Assembly: GCA_903881475.1 (NCBI GenBank)
Contig: CAIRTK010000017.1
Location: forward strand, 32,153-96,152
Length of the DNA: 64,000 nt
From: an uncultured Opitutia bacterium
GTDB taxonomy: Bacteria; Verrucomicrobiota; Verrucomicrobiia; Opitutales; Opitutaceae
Direction of reading: 5' to 3'
Shown here piece by piece: positions 25,764 through 34,243 of the stretch; within the stretch, counting starts at the first letter, position 1; every line of letters starts with the position of its first letter. The notes under the pieces were generated by a model. The model was not told the DNA's origin. It worked only from the letters and a program-made list of their open reading frames with translations, and did no database searches. The position numbers and the translations under genes were made by a program.

Positions 25764-28700
25764 TCAGGGAATCTTGAGAATCCGGCCGACCACGAGGCTG
25801 CGCTCGTCGCGCAGGACGTCGCGGTTGGCCGCGAGAATTTCCGGCCAGCGGTTGGCCGTCCCGTAGTAGAGCCGCGAAATCTTGCCGAGAGTGTCGCCGG
25901 GGGCGACGACATGCGTTCGCGGAGCGGGCGCCGGGGGCGGCGTCACCGGCGCCGCAGTGGCGGCGGCGGCGAGGGCGGTGCCCGGCCGGGTGGGAGTGTT
26001 GAGCGTGGCGGGCGGGCCCGCGGCGGTGCGCACCGGCGCGGGGGCAGACGCCGGCGCGGTGACGGTGGGCGCCGCGGCGGAAACCACGCGGCCGACCGTC
26101 TGGGAAACGGTGGCGAGGGTTGCCTTCATCCGCGCATTTTCCTCCGCCAGGCTCCGGTTGGAGGCCTGGGCATCGGCGGCCTTGCGCTCGGCGTCGGCGG
26201 CGCGGCTGCGCAGGGCCTCCAGCTCCGTGGGCGGCGGGACGAGGGTCAGGCGTGTCTTCAGCTGGGAATTTTCCTGGGCGAGCGCGGCGGCCTGCGCCTG
26301 GGTCTGGCGGAGTTGCTCGCGCACCGCATCAATCTGGGCGGCGGTGGCAGCCGCGGTATCCGCCTGGGCCTTGAGCGCATCGGCGGCGGCGCGGGCGGCG
26401 GCGAGCTGGGTTTCGAGCGCGGACTTGTCGGCGGCGAGTTTTTCACCGCCGGACTTCAGGGTGTCGTTTTCGGCCTGCAGCGCGCTGTAGCTGCGGAGGG
26501 CCATCGCGAGCTTGGCTTCCGTTTCGGCCGCGGCCTTGGGATCCGCCGCCGGGGCGGACTTCGCCTCGGCGAGCTGCTGCTGCAGCGCGGTGCGTTCGGC
26601 TTCGAGGGACTGCAGCTGGGTGTGAAGCGCGGCGAGCTGGTCGGCCGCGCCCTTGCCGGCTTCCACGGCGGCGGCCGCGGAGGCGGAGAGCGCAGTGCGG
26701 CTGGTCTCGCTGGCGGCCAGCTGGTTCTTGAGTTCCGTCAGCTGGGTTTGCAGCGCCCCGACTTGGGCGAGCTTGACCTCGGTCTCGGCCGCAGCCTTGG
26801 GGTCGGCCGCCGGGGCGGCCTTGGCCTGGGTGAGTTGCTGCTGCAGCGCGGTGCGTTCGGCTTCGAGCGACTGCACTTGGGTGTGCAGCGCGGCGAGTTC
26901 GGCCCGGCCTTTGTCGCTGGCTTGCCCCGCTGCGGCCAGCCGCTCGCCGAGCTGCTGCTTGTCGGTGCGCAGGGCCGCGAGATCCTCCTGCAACCGGGCC
27001 AGCTGGGCCGCGGCCTGGGCGTCGGGTGGCGCGCTGGCGGTGCGGTGATCCGCCGCAAGCCTGGCGACTTCGGAGGCGGCCACTGCGGCCTGGGCTTTGG
27101 CGCTTTCCGTTTCCTTGTGCGCGGCGACGAGGTCGGCGGAGAGTTTATTGACCTGGTCGGCGGCCTGGGCTTGCGCGGTGGCCGCGGCGAGATGGTCGGC
27201 CTCCAGCGCCTGCACCCGGGATTTCAGGGAAGCCGCCTGGGCGGCGGATTCCTTGGCGGCAAACTCCGCCTGGCGCAGCGCCTCACCGGCGGCGGCGTGG
27301 CTGGCATCGCTGGCGGCCTTGATGGCCGCGGTCGCCTGGGCAAGTTGCGCGGTGAGGGTGTCCTTCTGTGCGCTCACCGTGGCTAGCCGAGATTGCAGTT
27401 CGCCGAACTGGGTCGTGGCCTTTGCGGCGTCGGCGCGGGCCTGGACCTCGGCGGCCGTGGGCCCGACGGGCGCCTTGGATTTTTCGACCAGGGCGGCCAG
27501 TTCGGCGCGGGCCCGCGCGGCTTCCTGGTGCGCGGTGTCCAAGGCGGCGGTCTGGGCGGCCGTGGCGGTTGCGAACTCGGAGAGTTTTTCGCGCGCGGCC
27601 ACGAGGTCACGTTGGGCGGCGGCGAGATCGTCAGTGAGCTTGGCTGCCGCGGCGGGGTTGGGCTGGAGCCTGGCATTTGCGGCCGTGAGTTCGTCGAGGC
27701 GCGTGCGGGCCTGCGTCAGGGCGGCCTCGGTCGCGGCCCGGGCCCGCCGTTCCTTTTCCAAACCGGCGTTTGCGGCGGCCAGCTGGTCGCCCTGGGTGTG
27801 TGCGGCATCAAGTGCGGCCTGGGCTGCCTTCAGCTGGGCCCGCAGCGGTTCCAGCTGATTGGCGATCTGGCTTCGAACGGATTCGCTTGCGGCGAGTTTT
27901 TGCCCGGAATCGACGAGACCCTGCCGGGCGGCGGCGAGATCCCGGTCAAGCGCGGCGACCTTGGCCTCGGCGGCGCCGGCCGCCTGGGTGGCGGCGGCCA
28001 GCTGGGTTGCGAGGGCGGTTTTTTCGGCGGTGAGCTGGGTGCGGGCCGACTCGGCGGACTGGACTTGGGCGCGAAGCGACGCGATCTGGTCTGTCTCAGC
28101 CTTGACCGCCGCGGTGGCCGCGGAATTTTTTTCCGCCAGGTCGGCGCGCGCGGCCTCGGTTGTGGCCAACTGCGTTTTCAGCGCCGCCAGCTGCGGCTGC
28201 AGGTCGCCGAGCCGGGCCGTGGCCTTGGCCTGGGTTTCGGCCGTGGCGTGCGCTTCCGCGGAGGCCGCGGCAAGTTTTTGGGTGAGGGCGGCAATTTCCT
28301 GCACCTGGGATTCAGCGGTGGCGGCCGCCTTGGCCCGGGCGGCCTCGGTGCTGGCCTGCTGCGCGGTGAGCCTGGCCGCCTCGGCCGCTCCGGCGGCTTG
28401 GACGCGCTCGGTTTCCTTGCGGGCGGCCTCGAGCTCAGCCGAAAGTTTCTTGAGGCGGTCCGCGGCCGTGGCCTGTTCGGCAGCCGCAGCGACGCGGGCG
28501 GCCTCGAGCGGCTGGACCCGGGCCTTGAGCGCAGCGGCCTGGGCGGCGGATTCCTTGGCGGCAAATTCAGCGCGCCGGAGGGCTTCATTGGAAGCGGCGC
28601 GACTCGAGTCGCCGGCGGCTTTGGCGGCGGCAGTCGCCTGGGCGAGCTGCCCGGCGAGCGCGTCCTTCTCCGCGGTCAGCCTGATCACAGCGCTGTCGGC

Positions 28701-30548
28701 GGCGGTCTTTTCAGACGAGAGCGCGGTCCGTGCCGCCTCAGCCGAGGCCAGCTGGGTCTTGAGGGAGGCGACCTGCGCCTGGGATTCGCCGAGCTGGGCG
28801 GCGGCCTTGGCGGCATCCGCCTGGGCCTGCGCATCGGTGCGGGCGACGGCGGTGGCCGCGCTGAGTTTCCGGGTGAGGCTCGCGATTTCCTGCGCCTGGG
28901 ATTCGGCGGTGGCGGCCGCCTTGGCGCGGGCGGCCTCGGTGGCGTCCCGTTCGGCCGCGAGCCGGGATTTTTCCGCGGTCACGGCGGCGAGGGCGGTCGC
29001 GATCCGCGTCTTCTCGGCGGCGTTGGAAGCGGCGAGGGCCTTGGCCCCGTCGGCATCCTTGAGAGCGGCCGCAAGGTCGGCGGAGAGTTTTTTGACGCGA
29101 TCGGCGGACTGCGCCTGTGCGGTGGAGATGGCAGCGCCCGTCGCCTCGAGGGATTGGACCTTCGTCTGGAGGGCCGTCACCTGGGCGGCGGACTCCCGGG
29201 CGGCGGCGCTCGCGTGCTGCGCGGCTTCATTCGCCGCGGCGAGGGAACTCTCGCTGGCGGTGAGTTTCTGCCGCGACTCGGCAAGGGCCTGCCGGGCCGC
29301 CGTGAGTTCGGCGTTGAGTGCGTTGCCTTGGGTGGCGTTCGCAGCCTTGGCCGAGGCCCGGGCCTCGGCGAGCTGGGCGGTGAGGCTGGTGTTTTCCGAG
29401 GTGAGTTTGCCGAGGGCGTCGGCGGCGGACGATTTTTCGGCGGCGAGGGCGGCCCGCGTCGCTTCGGCGGAAGCCAGCTGGATCTTGAGCGCGGCGACTT
29501 GTGACTGCACCTCGCCGAGCTGCGCAGCGGCCTTGGCGGCATCCGCCTGGGCCTGCGCGTCGGTGCGGACGATGGCGCTGGCCGCGGTGAGTTTCTGGGT
29601 GAGGCTGGCGATTTCCCTGCTCTGGGACTCGACGATGGCGACGGCCTTGGCGCGGGCGGCCTCGGTGGCCTCATGCTCGGTCACAAGGCGGGCCTTCTCC
29701 GCAGTCAGGGTCGCGAGGGCGGCCTGGGCGGCGGCCTTTTCCTTGGTGCTGGCGTCGGCGACAGTCTGGGCTTTTTCAATTTCCTTCCGGGCGGCATCGA
29801 GGCTCGCGGCGAGCTTGGCGGCCTCGGCGGTGGCGGCGGTTTTGGCCGCGGTTTCATCCCGCATTTTCCCCAGCGCGGCTGCCTGTTCGTTGAGGCGCGC
29901 CTTGCTTTGCGCGAGGTCGGCCTGGGCGGCCGTCAGGTCCGTTTTCAGCTGGGCATTCTCCTTCCAGGTGAGCGCGAGCTCGCCGCTGAGCTGGTGCCGG
30001 TCATTGCGCAAGGCCACCATTTCATCCTGGCCGGAACCGGCGGGCTGGTCGGGTGCGCCCGGGCCGGCCGCCTCCGGACTCCGGACGGAAGGCAAGACCG
30101 GCGTGGGCGCCGGCGCGGCGGAGGAAGCGGGGGTGGGGCCGGCGTCAGCCGGGGTGTTGAGGCTGAAAATCCGGATGCCGGGCTTGGGTGCGGCGGTGCG
30201 GTTGACGATGACCGCCTTGTTCTTGGCCGCGATCATCGCGCGATAGTTTTCCAGCCGGTCGCGGCCGGCGGCGAGCTGGGCATCGGTCATGTTGCCCAGC
30301 ACCGTGTTGAGGGCCTTGCCGGTGGACCCGTTTTCGGACGCGAGGGTGAGCCATGCAAAGGCCTCGGGGATGTCGACCGGCAGCAGTTGTCCCTGGGTAT
30401 AAGCGAGGCCGAGATTATACTGGGCAATGGCATTCCCTCTTTCAGCCTTGGCCCGGAGGGAGGCGATTTCGGCGGGCTCAGCGGCGACCAGACGACTGAA
30501 GGCCACTGTCAGCAACAACAACAGGGCGGTGCGGGCGTGCAGGAACAT
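25764..30548 (-). CDS. Giant alanine-rich coiled-coil envelope protein (Sel1-like N-terminus, LysM C-terminus)
   Basis: A 1594-residue secreted protein. A signal peptide (about 1-22) is followed by a Sel1/TPR-like module (about 24-110: RAKAERGNAIAQYNLGLAY), a Pro/Ala linker, about 1,300 residues of nearly unbroken alanine-rich heptads, a linker, and a LysM domain (about 1544-1594: GDTLGKISRLYYGTANRW). Long internal repeats of about 200-240 residues recur (REIASLTQKL... DAQAQADAAKAAAQLGE near 336, 576 and, degenerate, 773), and an 86-residue repeat near the end. A single helix this long could reach about 190 nm. It may bind peptidoglycan by LysM and hold distant envelope partners, but no function is established. 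Confidence 0.88.
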   Translation of the reverse strand: MFLHARTALLLLLTVAFSRLVAAEPAEIASLRAKAERGNAIAQYNLGLAYTQGQLLPVDIPEAFAWLTLASENGSTGKALNTVLGNMTDAQLAAGRDRLENYRAMIAAKNKAVIVNRTAAPKPGIRIFSLNTPADAGPTPASSAAPAPTPVLPSVRSPEAAGPGAPDQPAGSGQDEMVALRNDRHQLSGELALTWKENAQLKTDLTAAQADLAQSKARLNEQAAALGKMRDETAAKTAATAEAAKLAASLDAARKEIEKAQTVADASTKEKAAAQAALATLTAEKARLVTEHEATEAARAKAVAIVESQSREIASLTQKLTAASAIVRTDAQAQADAAKAAAQLGEVQSQVAALKIQLASAEATRAALAAEKSSAADALGKLTSENTSLTAQLAEARASAKAANATQGNALNAELTAARQALAESRQKLTASESSLAAANEAAQHASAAARESAAQVTALQTKVQSLEATGAAISTAQAQSADRVKKLSADLAAALKDADGAKALAASNAAEKTRIATALAAVTAEKSRLAAERDATEAARAKAAATAESQAQEIASLTRKLSAATAVARTDAQAQADAAKAAAQLGESQAQVASLKTQLASAEAARTALSSEKTAADSAVIRLTAEKDALAGQLAQATAAAKAAGDSSRAASNEALRRAEFAAKESAAQAAALKARVQPLEAARVAAAAEQATAADRLKKLSAELEAARKETERVQAAGAAEAARLTAQQASTEAARAKAAATAESQVQEIAALTQKLAAASAEAHATAETQAKATARLGDLQPQLAALKTQLATTEAARADLAEKNSAATAAVKAETDQIASLRAQVQSAESARTQLTAEKTALATQLAAATQAAGAAEAKVAALDRDLAAARQGLVDSGQKLAASESVRSQIANQLEPLRAQLKAAQAALDAAHTQGDQLAAANAGLEKERRARAATEAALTQARTRLDELTAANARLQPNPAAAAKLTDDLAAAQRDLVAAREKLSEFATATAAQTAALDTAHQEAARARAELAALVEKSKAPVGPTAAEVQARADAAKATTQFGELQSRLATVSAQKDTLTAQLAQATAAIKAASDASHAAAGEALRQAEFAAKESAAQAASLKSRVQALEADHLAAATAQAQAADQVNKLSADLVAAHKETESAKAQAAVAASEVARLAADHRTASAPPDAQAAAQLARLQEDLAALRTDKQQLGERLAAAGQASDKGRAELAALHTQVQSLEAERTALQQQLTQAKAAPAADPKAAAETEVKLAQVGALQTQLTELKNQLAASETSRTALSASAAAAVEAGKGAADQLAALHTQLQSLEAERTALQQQLAEAKSAPAADPKAAAETEAKLAMALRSYSALQAENDTLKSGGEKLAADKSALETQLAAARAAADALKAQADTAAATAAQIDAVREQLRQTQAQAAALAQENSQLKTRLTLVPPPTELEALRSRAADAERKAADAQASNRSLAEENARMKATLATVSQTVGRVVSAAAPTVTAPASAPAPVRTAAGPPATLNTPTRPGTALAAAATAAPVTPPPAPAPRTHVVAPGDTLGKISRLYYGTANRWPEILAANRDVLRDERSLVVGRILKIP
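26523..26899. repeat. Long internal direct repeat in the giant coiled-coil gene
   Basis: Two near-identical stretches of about 115 bases (26523-26640 and 26781-26899) encode the block containing LQSLEAERTALQQQL and PAADPKAAAETE. Similar long DNA repeats occur near 29517-29600 and 28795-28880. Such repeats allow unequal recombination in steps of whole codons, changing the length of the coiled coil. Confidence 0.75.
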
Positions 30549-30641
30549 GACGCTCCATCCCTAAGTGCTTTTCCCGCCTACTCAATACGCGAATCCGGGT
30601 GGACCGACGTTTACAACTGTTTGCCGCGCCGGCGGCCGACG

Positions 30642-31340
30642 TCACTGCGGGCGGGGAACCGGCTCAGCCAAGGGGGTTTTGCCGGCGGCTTCCGCAGGGA
30701 CCGTTGCGGCGCCGGAGGGAAACCTTGCGGTGAGCTCGGCCTGAAGCTTCGCGATGAGGGCGGCCTGTTCTTTCAGCCGGGCGCCGGCCTCGCCGAGCGC
30801 GGATTTGAGCCGGGCGTTTTCCTTGCGAAGTTGGGCCGGATCGTCGGAACCCGGACCGGTTACTTCTGGGGCGCGGGTCACGGCGGTGGCGGGTGCAGGG
30901 TTGAGGGTCGTGGATTTATCCGCCGCGGGCCGGGCGGTGAGGCTGAAGCCGCGCGTAGAGGGCTTGTACGCGGCGGGGTTGTCGAGGGTCGCCGTGTTTC
31001 TGGCGGCGAGGATGGCGCGGTATTCCGAAAGGCGCCGCCGGCCCTCGGCGAGCTGCGGATCGGAGAGCGTGCCCAGGATCTCGTCGAGGGCCTTGCCGGT
31101 GGAGCCGTTTTCGGAGGCGAGCGAAAGCCAGACGAAGGCCTCGGGCGGGTCGGCGGGCACCAGTTGGCCCTGGGCATAGGCGAGGCCGAGGTTGTATTGC
31201 GCGAGGGTGTTGCCCCTTTCGGCCTTGGCGCGGAGCGAAACGATCTCCGCCGGCTCGTCGGCAAAAACGCTGTTGGCAGCGAAGGCCAGCAGCAGGAGCA
31301 GCGCAGGGCGGCTGGAGGAAAACAGCGGGAGGGAAAACAT
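30642..31340 (-). CDS. Secreted Sel1-like protein with short coiled coil
   Basis: A 232-residue envelope protein with a signal peptide (ending ANSVFADE), a Sel1/TPR-like module (about 29-115: AKAERGNTLAQYNLGLAYAQ, LASENGSTGKAL), a linker, and a short coiled coil (about 165-205). Its first 115 residues closely match the N-terminus of the giant protein that follows 93 bases downstream, but it lacks LysM. It is the first gene of the three-gene set. Confidence 0.85.
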   Translation of the reverse strand: MFSLPLFSSSRPALLLLLAFAANSVFADEPAEIVSLRAKAERGNTLAQYNLGLAYAQGQLVPADPPEAFVWLSLASENGSTGKALDEILGTLSDPQLAEGRRRLSEYRAILAARNTATLDNPAAYKPSTRGFSLTARPAADKSTTLNPAPATAVTRAPEVTGPGSDDPAQLRKENARLKSALGEAGARLKEQAALIAKLQAELTARFPSGAATVPAEAAGKTPLAEPVPRPQ

Positions 31341-31650
31341 AGAATGATTGGTCGGCGGCCCCGGTGCGGGCGCCAGCCCGCCGGCCCGGATCGATGCCGT
31401 GGGCGGCGAGTTCGCGAAAGCAAGACGTCCGGCGCCCTGGAATCTTAGATCACGGCCGGTCCGCGGCGGTTCCCCCTGTTCCCCGGCGGCTGGCCAGTGC
31501 CGCGCCGAGGGCCGGGTGCGAGGTGGGGAGCAACTTGCCAGGCCCCGGGGTTATCTCACGATCTGCATTGAAGATTCCGCGGGTGGCACCGTTGTATTTC
31601 TCCGCGAACTTAACCGTCTGCCTGCAGTCTCACCCCTCCTGACCCTGACC
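31341..31650. other. Intergenic region between divergent envelope genes
   Basis: 310 bases separating the Sel1-like gene (leftward) from the YcfL-like lipoprotein gene (rightward). Both promoters must be here. I see no palindromic repeat, RNA gene or convincing ORF; a rightward open frame from 31348 is just an upstream extension of the lipoprotein frame. Confidence 0.4.
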
Positions 31651-32088
31651 ATGAAGACCAAGCACCTCGTCATTTTCGCCGCGACGGCGGCCGGGCTCGC
31701 GCTGTTTACCGGCTGCGTGACGCACCTCGCACCACCGCAGGACACGACCAAGTACACCGTCGAGAACACCGAGAAATTCGTGCTGCTCGACGAGCCCACG
31801 CAGCTGGCGATCAGTTGCACGGGGCTGCAGGAAATCGTGCAACCCGACGGCCATCTCCTCGAGGTCGTGGCCAATGTGAAGAACCGCGGAAGCGAACCCA
31901 CCCCGATCGAGATCAACTGCGTGTTCAAGGATGACCAGGGCTTCAGCATCGGGGAGGAAATGCCGTTCCAGACGTACATCCTGGCCGGCCGGCTGACGGC
32001 GGTCGTCCATTTCAAGGCGCCGGGCCTCACGGCCCGGAAATACACGATCCATGTCCGCCAGGTGCGCCCGGATCCGGGGCATCCCTGA
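31651..32088 (+). CDS. YcfL/DUF1425-like lipoprotein
   Basis: A 145-residue lipoprotein: MKTKHLVIFAATAAGLALFTGC has a clean lipobox (LFTGC, C22). The mature part is a beta-rich domain (LEVVANVKNRGSEPTPIEIN, GEEMPFQTYILAGRLTAVVHFKAPG) of the YcfL type, in which a late-strand domain follows the lipid anchor. In other bacteria these sit near lipoprotein-type envelope genes. ATG 31651 is preferred because it gives the lipoprotein signal. Confidence 0.8.
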   Translation: MKTKHLVIFAATAAGLALFTGCVTHLAPPQDTTKYTVENTEKFVLLDEPTQLAISCTGLQEIVQPDGHLLEVVANVKNRGSEPTPIEINCVFKDDQGFSIGEEMPFQTYILAGRLTAVVHFKAPGLTARKYTIHVRQVRPDPGHP

Positions 32089-32103
32089 GGGACGCGGACC
32101 GGA

Positions 32104-32436
32104 TCACGGCTTGGGCGGGACCGTCGCGGTTTCCGCGGGCTTGGTTTCGGCGGCCGGTGCGGTTGGCTCGAAGCGGATGTTCTTCGCGGCATCGGCCATG
32201 TCCTTTGCCGCGGCCTCGATCAGGGCTTTTTCCCGGGCGGAATCCTTCACGACGGGCTGACCGCTGGAAAAATCGATGGTCTTGTTGTCCTGGATCGGCA
32301 CCTCGGGTCCGCGCTTCGGGCCCGAGACGGCGAGGGGCACGGCGGGTGGCGGCGTGGCCGCCCGTTGACGCCACCAATAGCCGAGGGTGACGCCCAAGGC
32401 GACGGCCAGCAGGAGCCAGAAAGGGTTTCGTCGCAT
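32104..32436 (-). CDS. Small membrane-anchored hypothetical protein
   Basis: A 110-residue protein with an N-terminal helix (MRRNPFWLLLAVALGVTLGYWW) and a charged, proline-rich exterior part (SAREKALIEAAAKDMADAAKNI). I do not recognise a family. The start at 32436 gives a normal anchor; the frame is open further upstream but runs through a region lacking coding character. It converges on the lipoprotein gene with 15 bases between stops. Confidence 0.6.
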   Translation of the reverse strand: MRRNPFWLLLAVALGVTLGYWWRQRAATPPPAVPLAVSGPKRGPEVPIQDNKTIDFSSGQPVVKDSAREKALIEAAAKDMADAAKNIRFEPTAPAAETKPAETATVPPKP

Positions 32437-32593
32437 GGGTTCGGTGGAGCGCGCGGTTTGATGACCTGCGGCATGGGTAAGCTGGAAGGAATTTTGGCTG
32501 GCGGCGAGCGCGGGATGCATGCGGGCCGCTCGGGCGCCGCCGGCGGGGAATCTGTTTGAAGCGAAAACATTCTCCGCCTCCCCTTGGGGCCCC

Positions 32594-33949
32594 GTGTCGT
32601 CCAACCCCTATCTTCGCGAAATCCGCCCGACGCTGGCGCTGGCGCTGCCGATCATGATCGGGCAGGTCAGCCAGATGCTGATGGGCCTGACCGACAGCGT
32701 GATGATCGGGCATACCGGCACCGTGCCGCTGGCGGCCTCGGCCTTCGGCGGGAATATCTTCGGGGTGTTTTATGTGCTGGGCATCGGGCTGATGCTCCCA
32801 GTGTCGGTGCTCGTCTCCCGCGCGCGTGGCGCGCGGCGGCCGGAGGAATGCGGGGAATACCTGCGGCACGGACTGGTGCTCGCGCTGGGGTTCGGCGTGC
32901 TTGAGACCCTGGTCATCGTGGGGCTCGGCTGCCGGCTCGCCTGGTTCCGGCAGCCGCCGGAGGTGCTGGCGATCGTGAATCCGTTTTTCTGGCTGATCGG
33001 CTCCTCCATCACGCCGGTGCTGCTCTACCTGGCGATGCGGCAGTTTGCCGAGGCGATGGGCCGGCCGTGGGTGCCGATGTTCATCATGCTCGGCGGCGTG
33101 GGGCTCAACGCCTTCCTTAACTGGGTCCTGATTTACGGACATCTGGGCGCCCCGGCGCTCGGCCTTACCGGCGCGGGCATCTCGACCCTGCTCTCGCGCT
33201 GCCTGGGCGTGCTCGTGCTGTTCGGCTGGATCCATCGCGATGCCACATTGCGCGCCGCGCTGCCCCGGCACTGGTTCGCGCCGCTGGCCGGCCCGCGGCT
33301 GCGCGAGATGCTGCATCTCGGGCTGCCGGCGGCGGGCATGCTGCTGTTTGAAAGCGGGGCGTTCGCGGCCTCGGCCATCATGATGGGCTGGCTTGGCGCC
33401 GTGCCGCTGGCCGCGCACCAGATCGCGATCTCGTGCGCGGCCACCACCTTCATGATCCAGCTGGGCCTGTCGGCGGCCGCGGGCATGCGCGTGAGTTCCG
33501 CGCTGGGCGCGGGCGACCGGCAGCGGTTGCGACCGATCGGTTACAGCGCGCTGGCGCTGGGCGGATTGCTGGCGGGGACGTTCATGATCGTGTACCTCGT
33601 GGCCGGGCCCGCGGTCGCGGGCTGGTTCGTCCTCGACGGCCGGGTCGTGGCGCTGGCGTCACGGCTGCTCGTGGTCGCGGCGCTGTTCCAGTTCTTCGAC
33701 GGCAGCCAGGTCATCGGCGCCGCGATCCTCCGGGGATTGAGCGACGTGAAGCTGCCCGCGGCGATCACGTTCGTGGCCTACTGGGTGATCGCGATTCCCG
33801 GCGGTTACCTGCTGGGCGCGCGCGGCCCGTTCGGCGCGCTGGGCATCTGGGCGGCTCTGGCGGCGGGGCTCGCGTTTGCCGCCCTCTTCCTCGGGCTGAG
33901 GTTCACGCGGATGACCCGGCCTGAATCCAGTTTGTCACCCATTAGGTGA
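32594..33949 (+). CDS. MATE-family efflux transporter
   Basis: A 451-residue multidrug/toxin exporter with about 12 membrane helices. It opens LREIRPTLALALPIMIGQVSQMLMGLTDSVMIGHTG, the MATE signature, and repeats the pattern in the second half (AIMMGWLGAVPLAAHQIAIS). The GTG at 32594 is used because the ATG at 32519 would add a soluble, low-complexity extension. A perfect stem-loop follows the stop. Likely sodium- or proton-driven; the substrate is unknown. Confidence 0.93.
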   Translation: MSSNPYLREIRPTLALALPIMIGQVSQMLMGLTDSVMIGHTGTVPLAASAFGGNIFGVFYVLGIGLMLPVSVLVSRARGARRPEECGEYLRHGLVLALGFGVLETLVIVGLGCRLAWFRQPPEVLAIVNPFFWLIGSSITPVLLYLAMRQFAEAMGRPWVPMFIMLGGVGLNAFLNWVLIYGHLGAPALGLTGAGISTLLSRCLGVLVLFGWIHRDATLRAALPRHWFAPLAGPRLREMLHLGLPAAGMLLFESGAFAASAIMMGWLGAVPLAAHQIAISCAATTFMIQLGLSAAAGMRVSSALGAGDRQRLRPIGYSALALGGLLAGTFMIVYLVAGPAVAGWFVLDGRVVALASRLLVVAALFQFFDGSQVIGAAILRGLSDVKLPAAITFVAYWVIAIPGGYLLGARGPFGALGIWAALAAGLAFAALFLGLRFTRMTRPESSLSPIR

Positions 33950-33956
33950 CAAACTG
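33928..33956. terminator. Stem-loop after the MATE gene; GTCACC-CATTA-GGTGAC palindrome (copy 1)
   Basis: Perfect 12-bp stem CAGTTTGTCACC / GGTGACAAACTG with loop CATTA, covering the MATE stop codon, between convergent genes. It shares its core with the hairpin at 45054-45084 and the palindrome at 51445-51469, so it is a repeated element as well as a possible terminator. Confidence 0.65.
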
Positions 33957-33965
33957 AATGCGGCG

Positions 33966-34241
33966 TTATGCTCCGCCGAGCCGGGCTTTGATGTCGGCCA
34001 GGGCCAGGCCGTCGATGTGGAGGAGCTTCTGGCGGGAGGCCAGGCCGCGGGCGACGGTGACGGCCCGCCGCGGGAGCGCGAGGGTTTCAGCGAGGAACGC
34101 ACAAAGCTCGTCGTTGGCCCGGCCCTCCAGCGCGGGCGCGTGCACCCGCACCTTGAGTGTGTCACCGAGCCAGCCCACGATGGCATTGCGCGGGGCATTG
34201 GGGATGGCCTTGAGCGCGAGCGTGCATCGCGGCGCCGGCAT
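33966..34241 (-). CDS. YggU/DUF167 family protein
   Basis: A 91-residue protein of the UPF0235 family. The hallmarks are VRVHAPALEGRANDELCAFLAETL and the preceding KAIPNAPRNAIVGW. The fold is a compact alpha/beta domain and the role is unknown; it may bind nucleic acid. It starts at 34241, one codon before the stop of the PLP-enzyme gene upstream, suggesting one transcript. Confidence 0.85.
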   Translation of the reverse strand: MPAPRCTLALKAIPNAPRNAIVGWLGDTLKVRVHAPALEGRANDELCAFLAETLALPRRAVTVARGLASRQKLLHIDGLALADIKARLGGA

Positions 34242-34243
34242 GG

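Noticed and set aside
27393..30246. Long + strand frames opposite the giant coiled-coil gene
   Set aside because: The minus-strand protein has a signal peptide, Sel1-like module, heptads and LysM domain; the others are shadows of its repeats.
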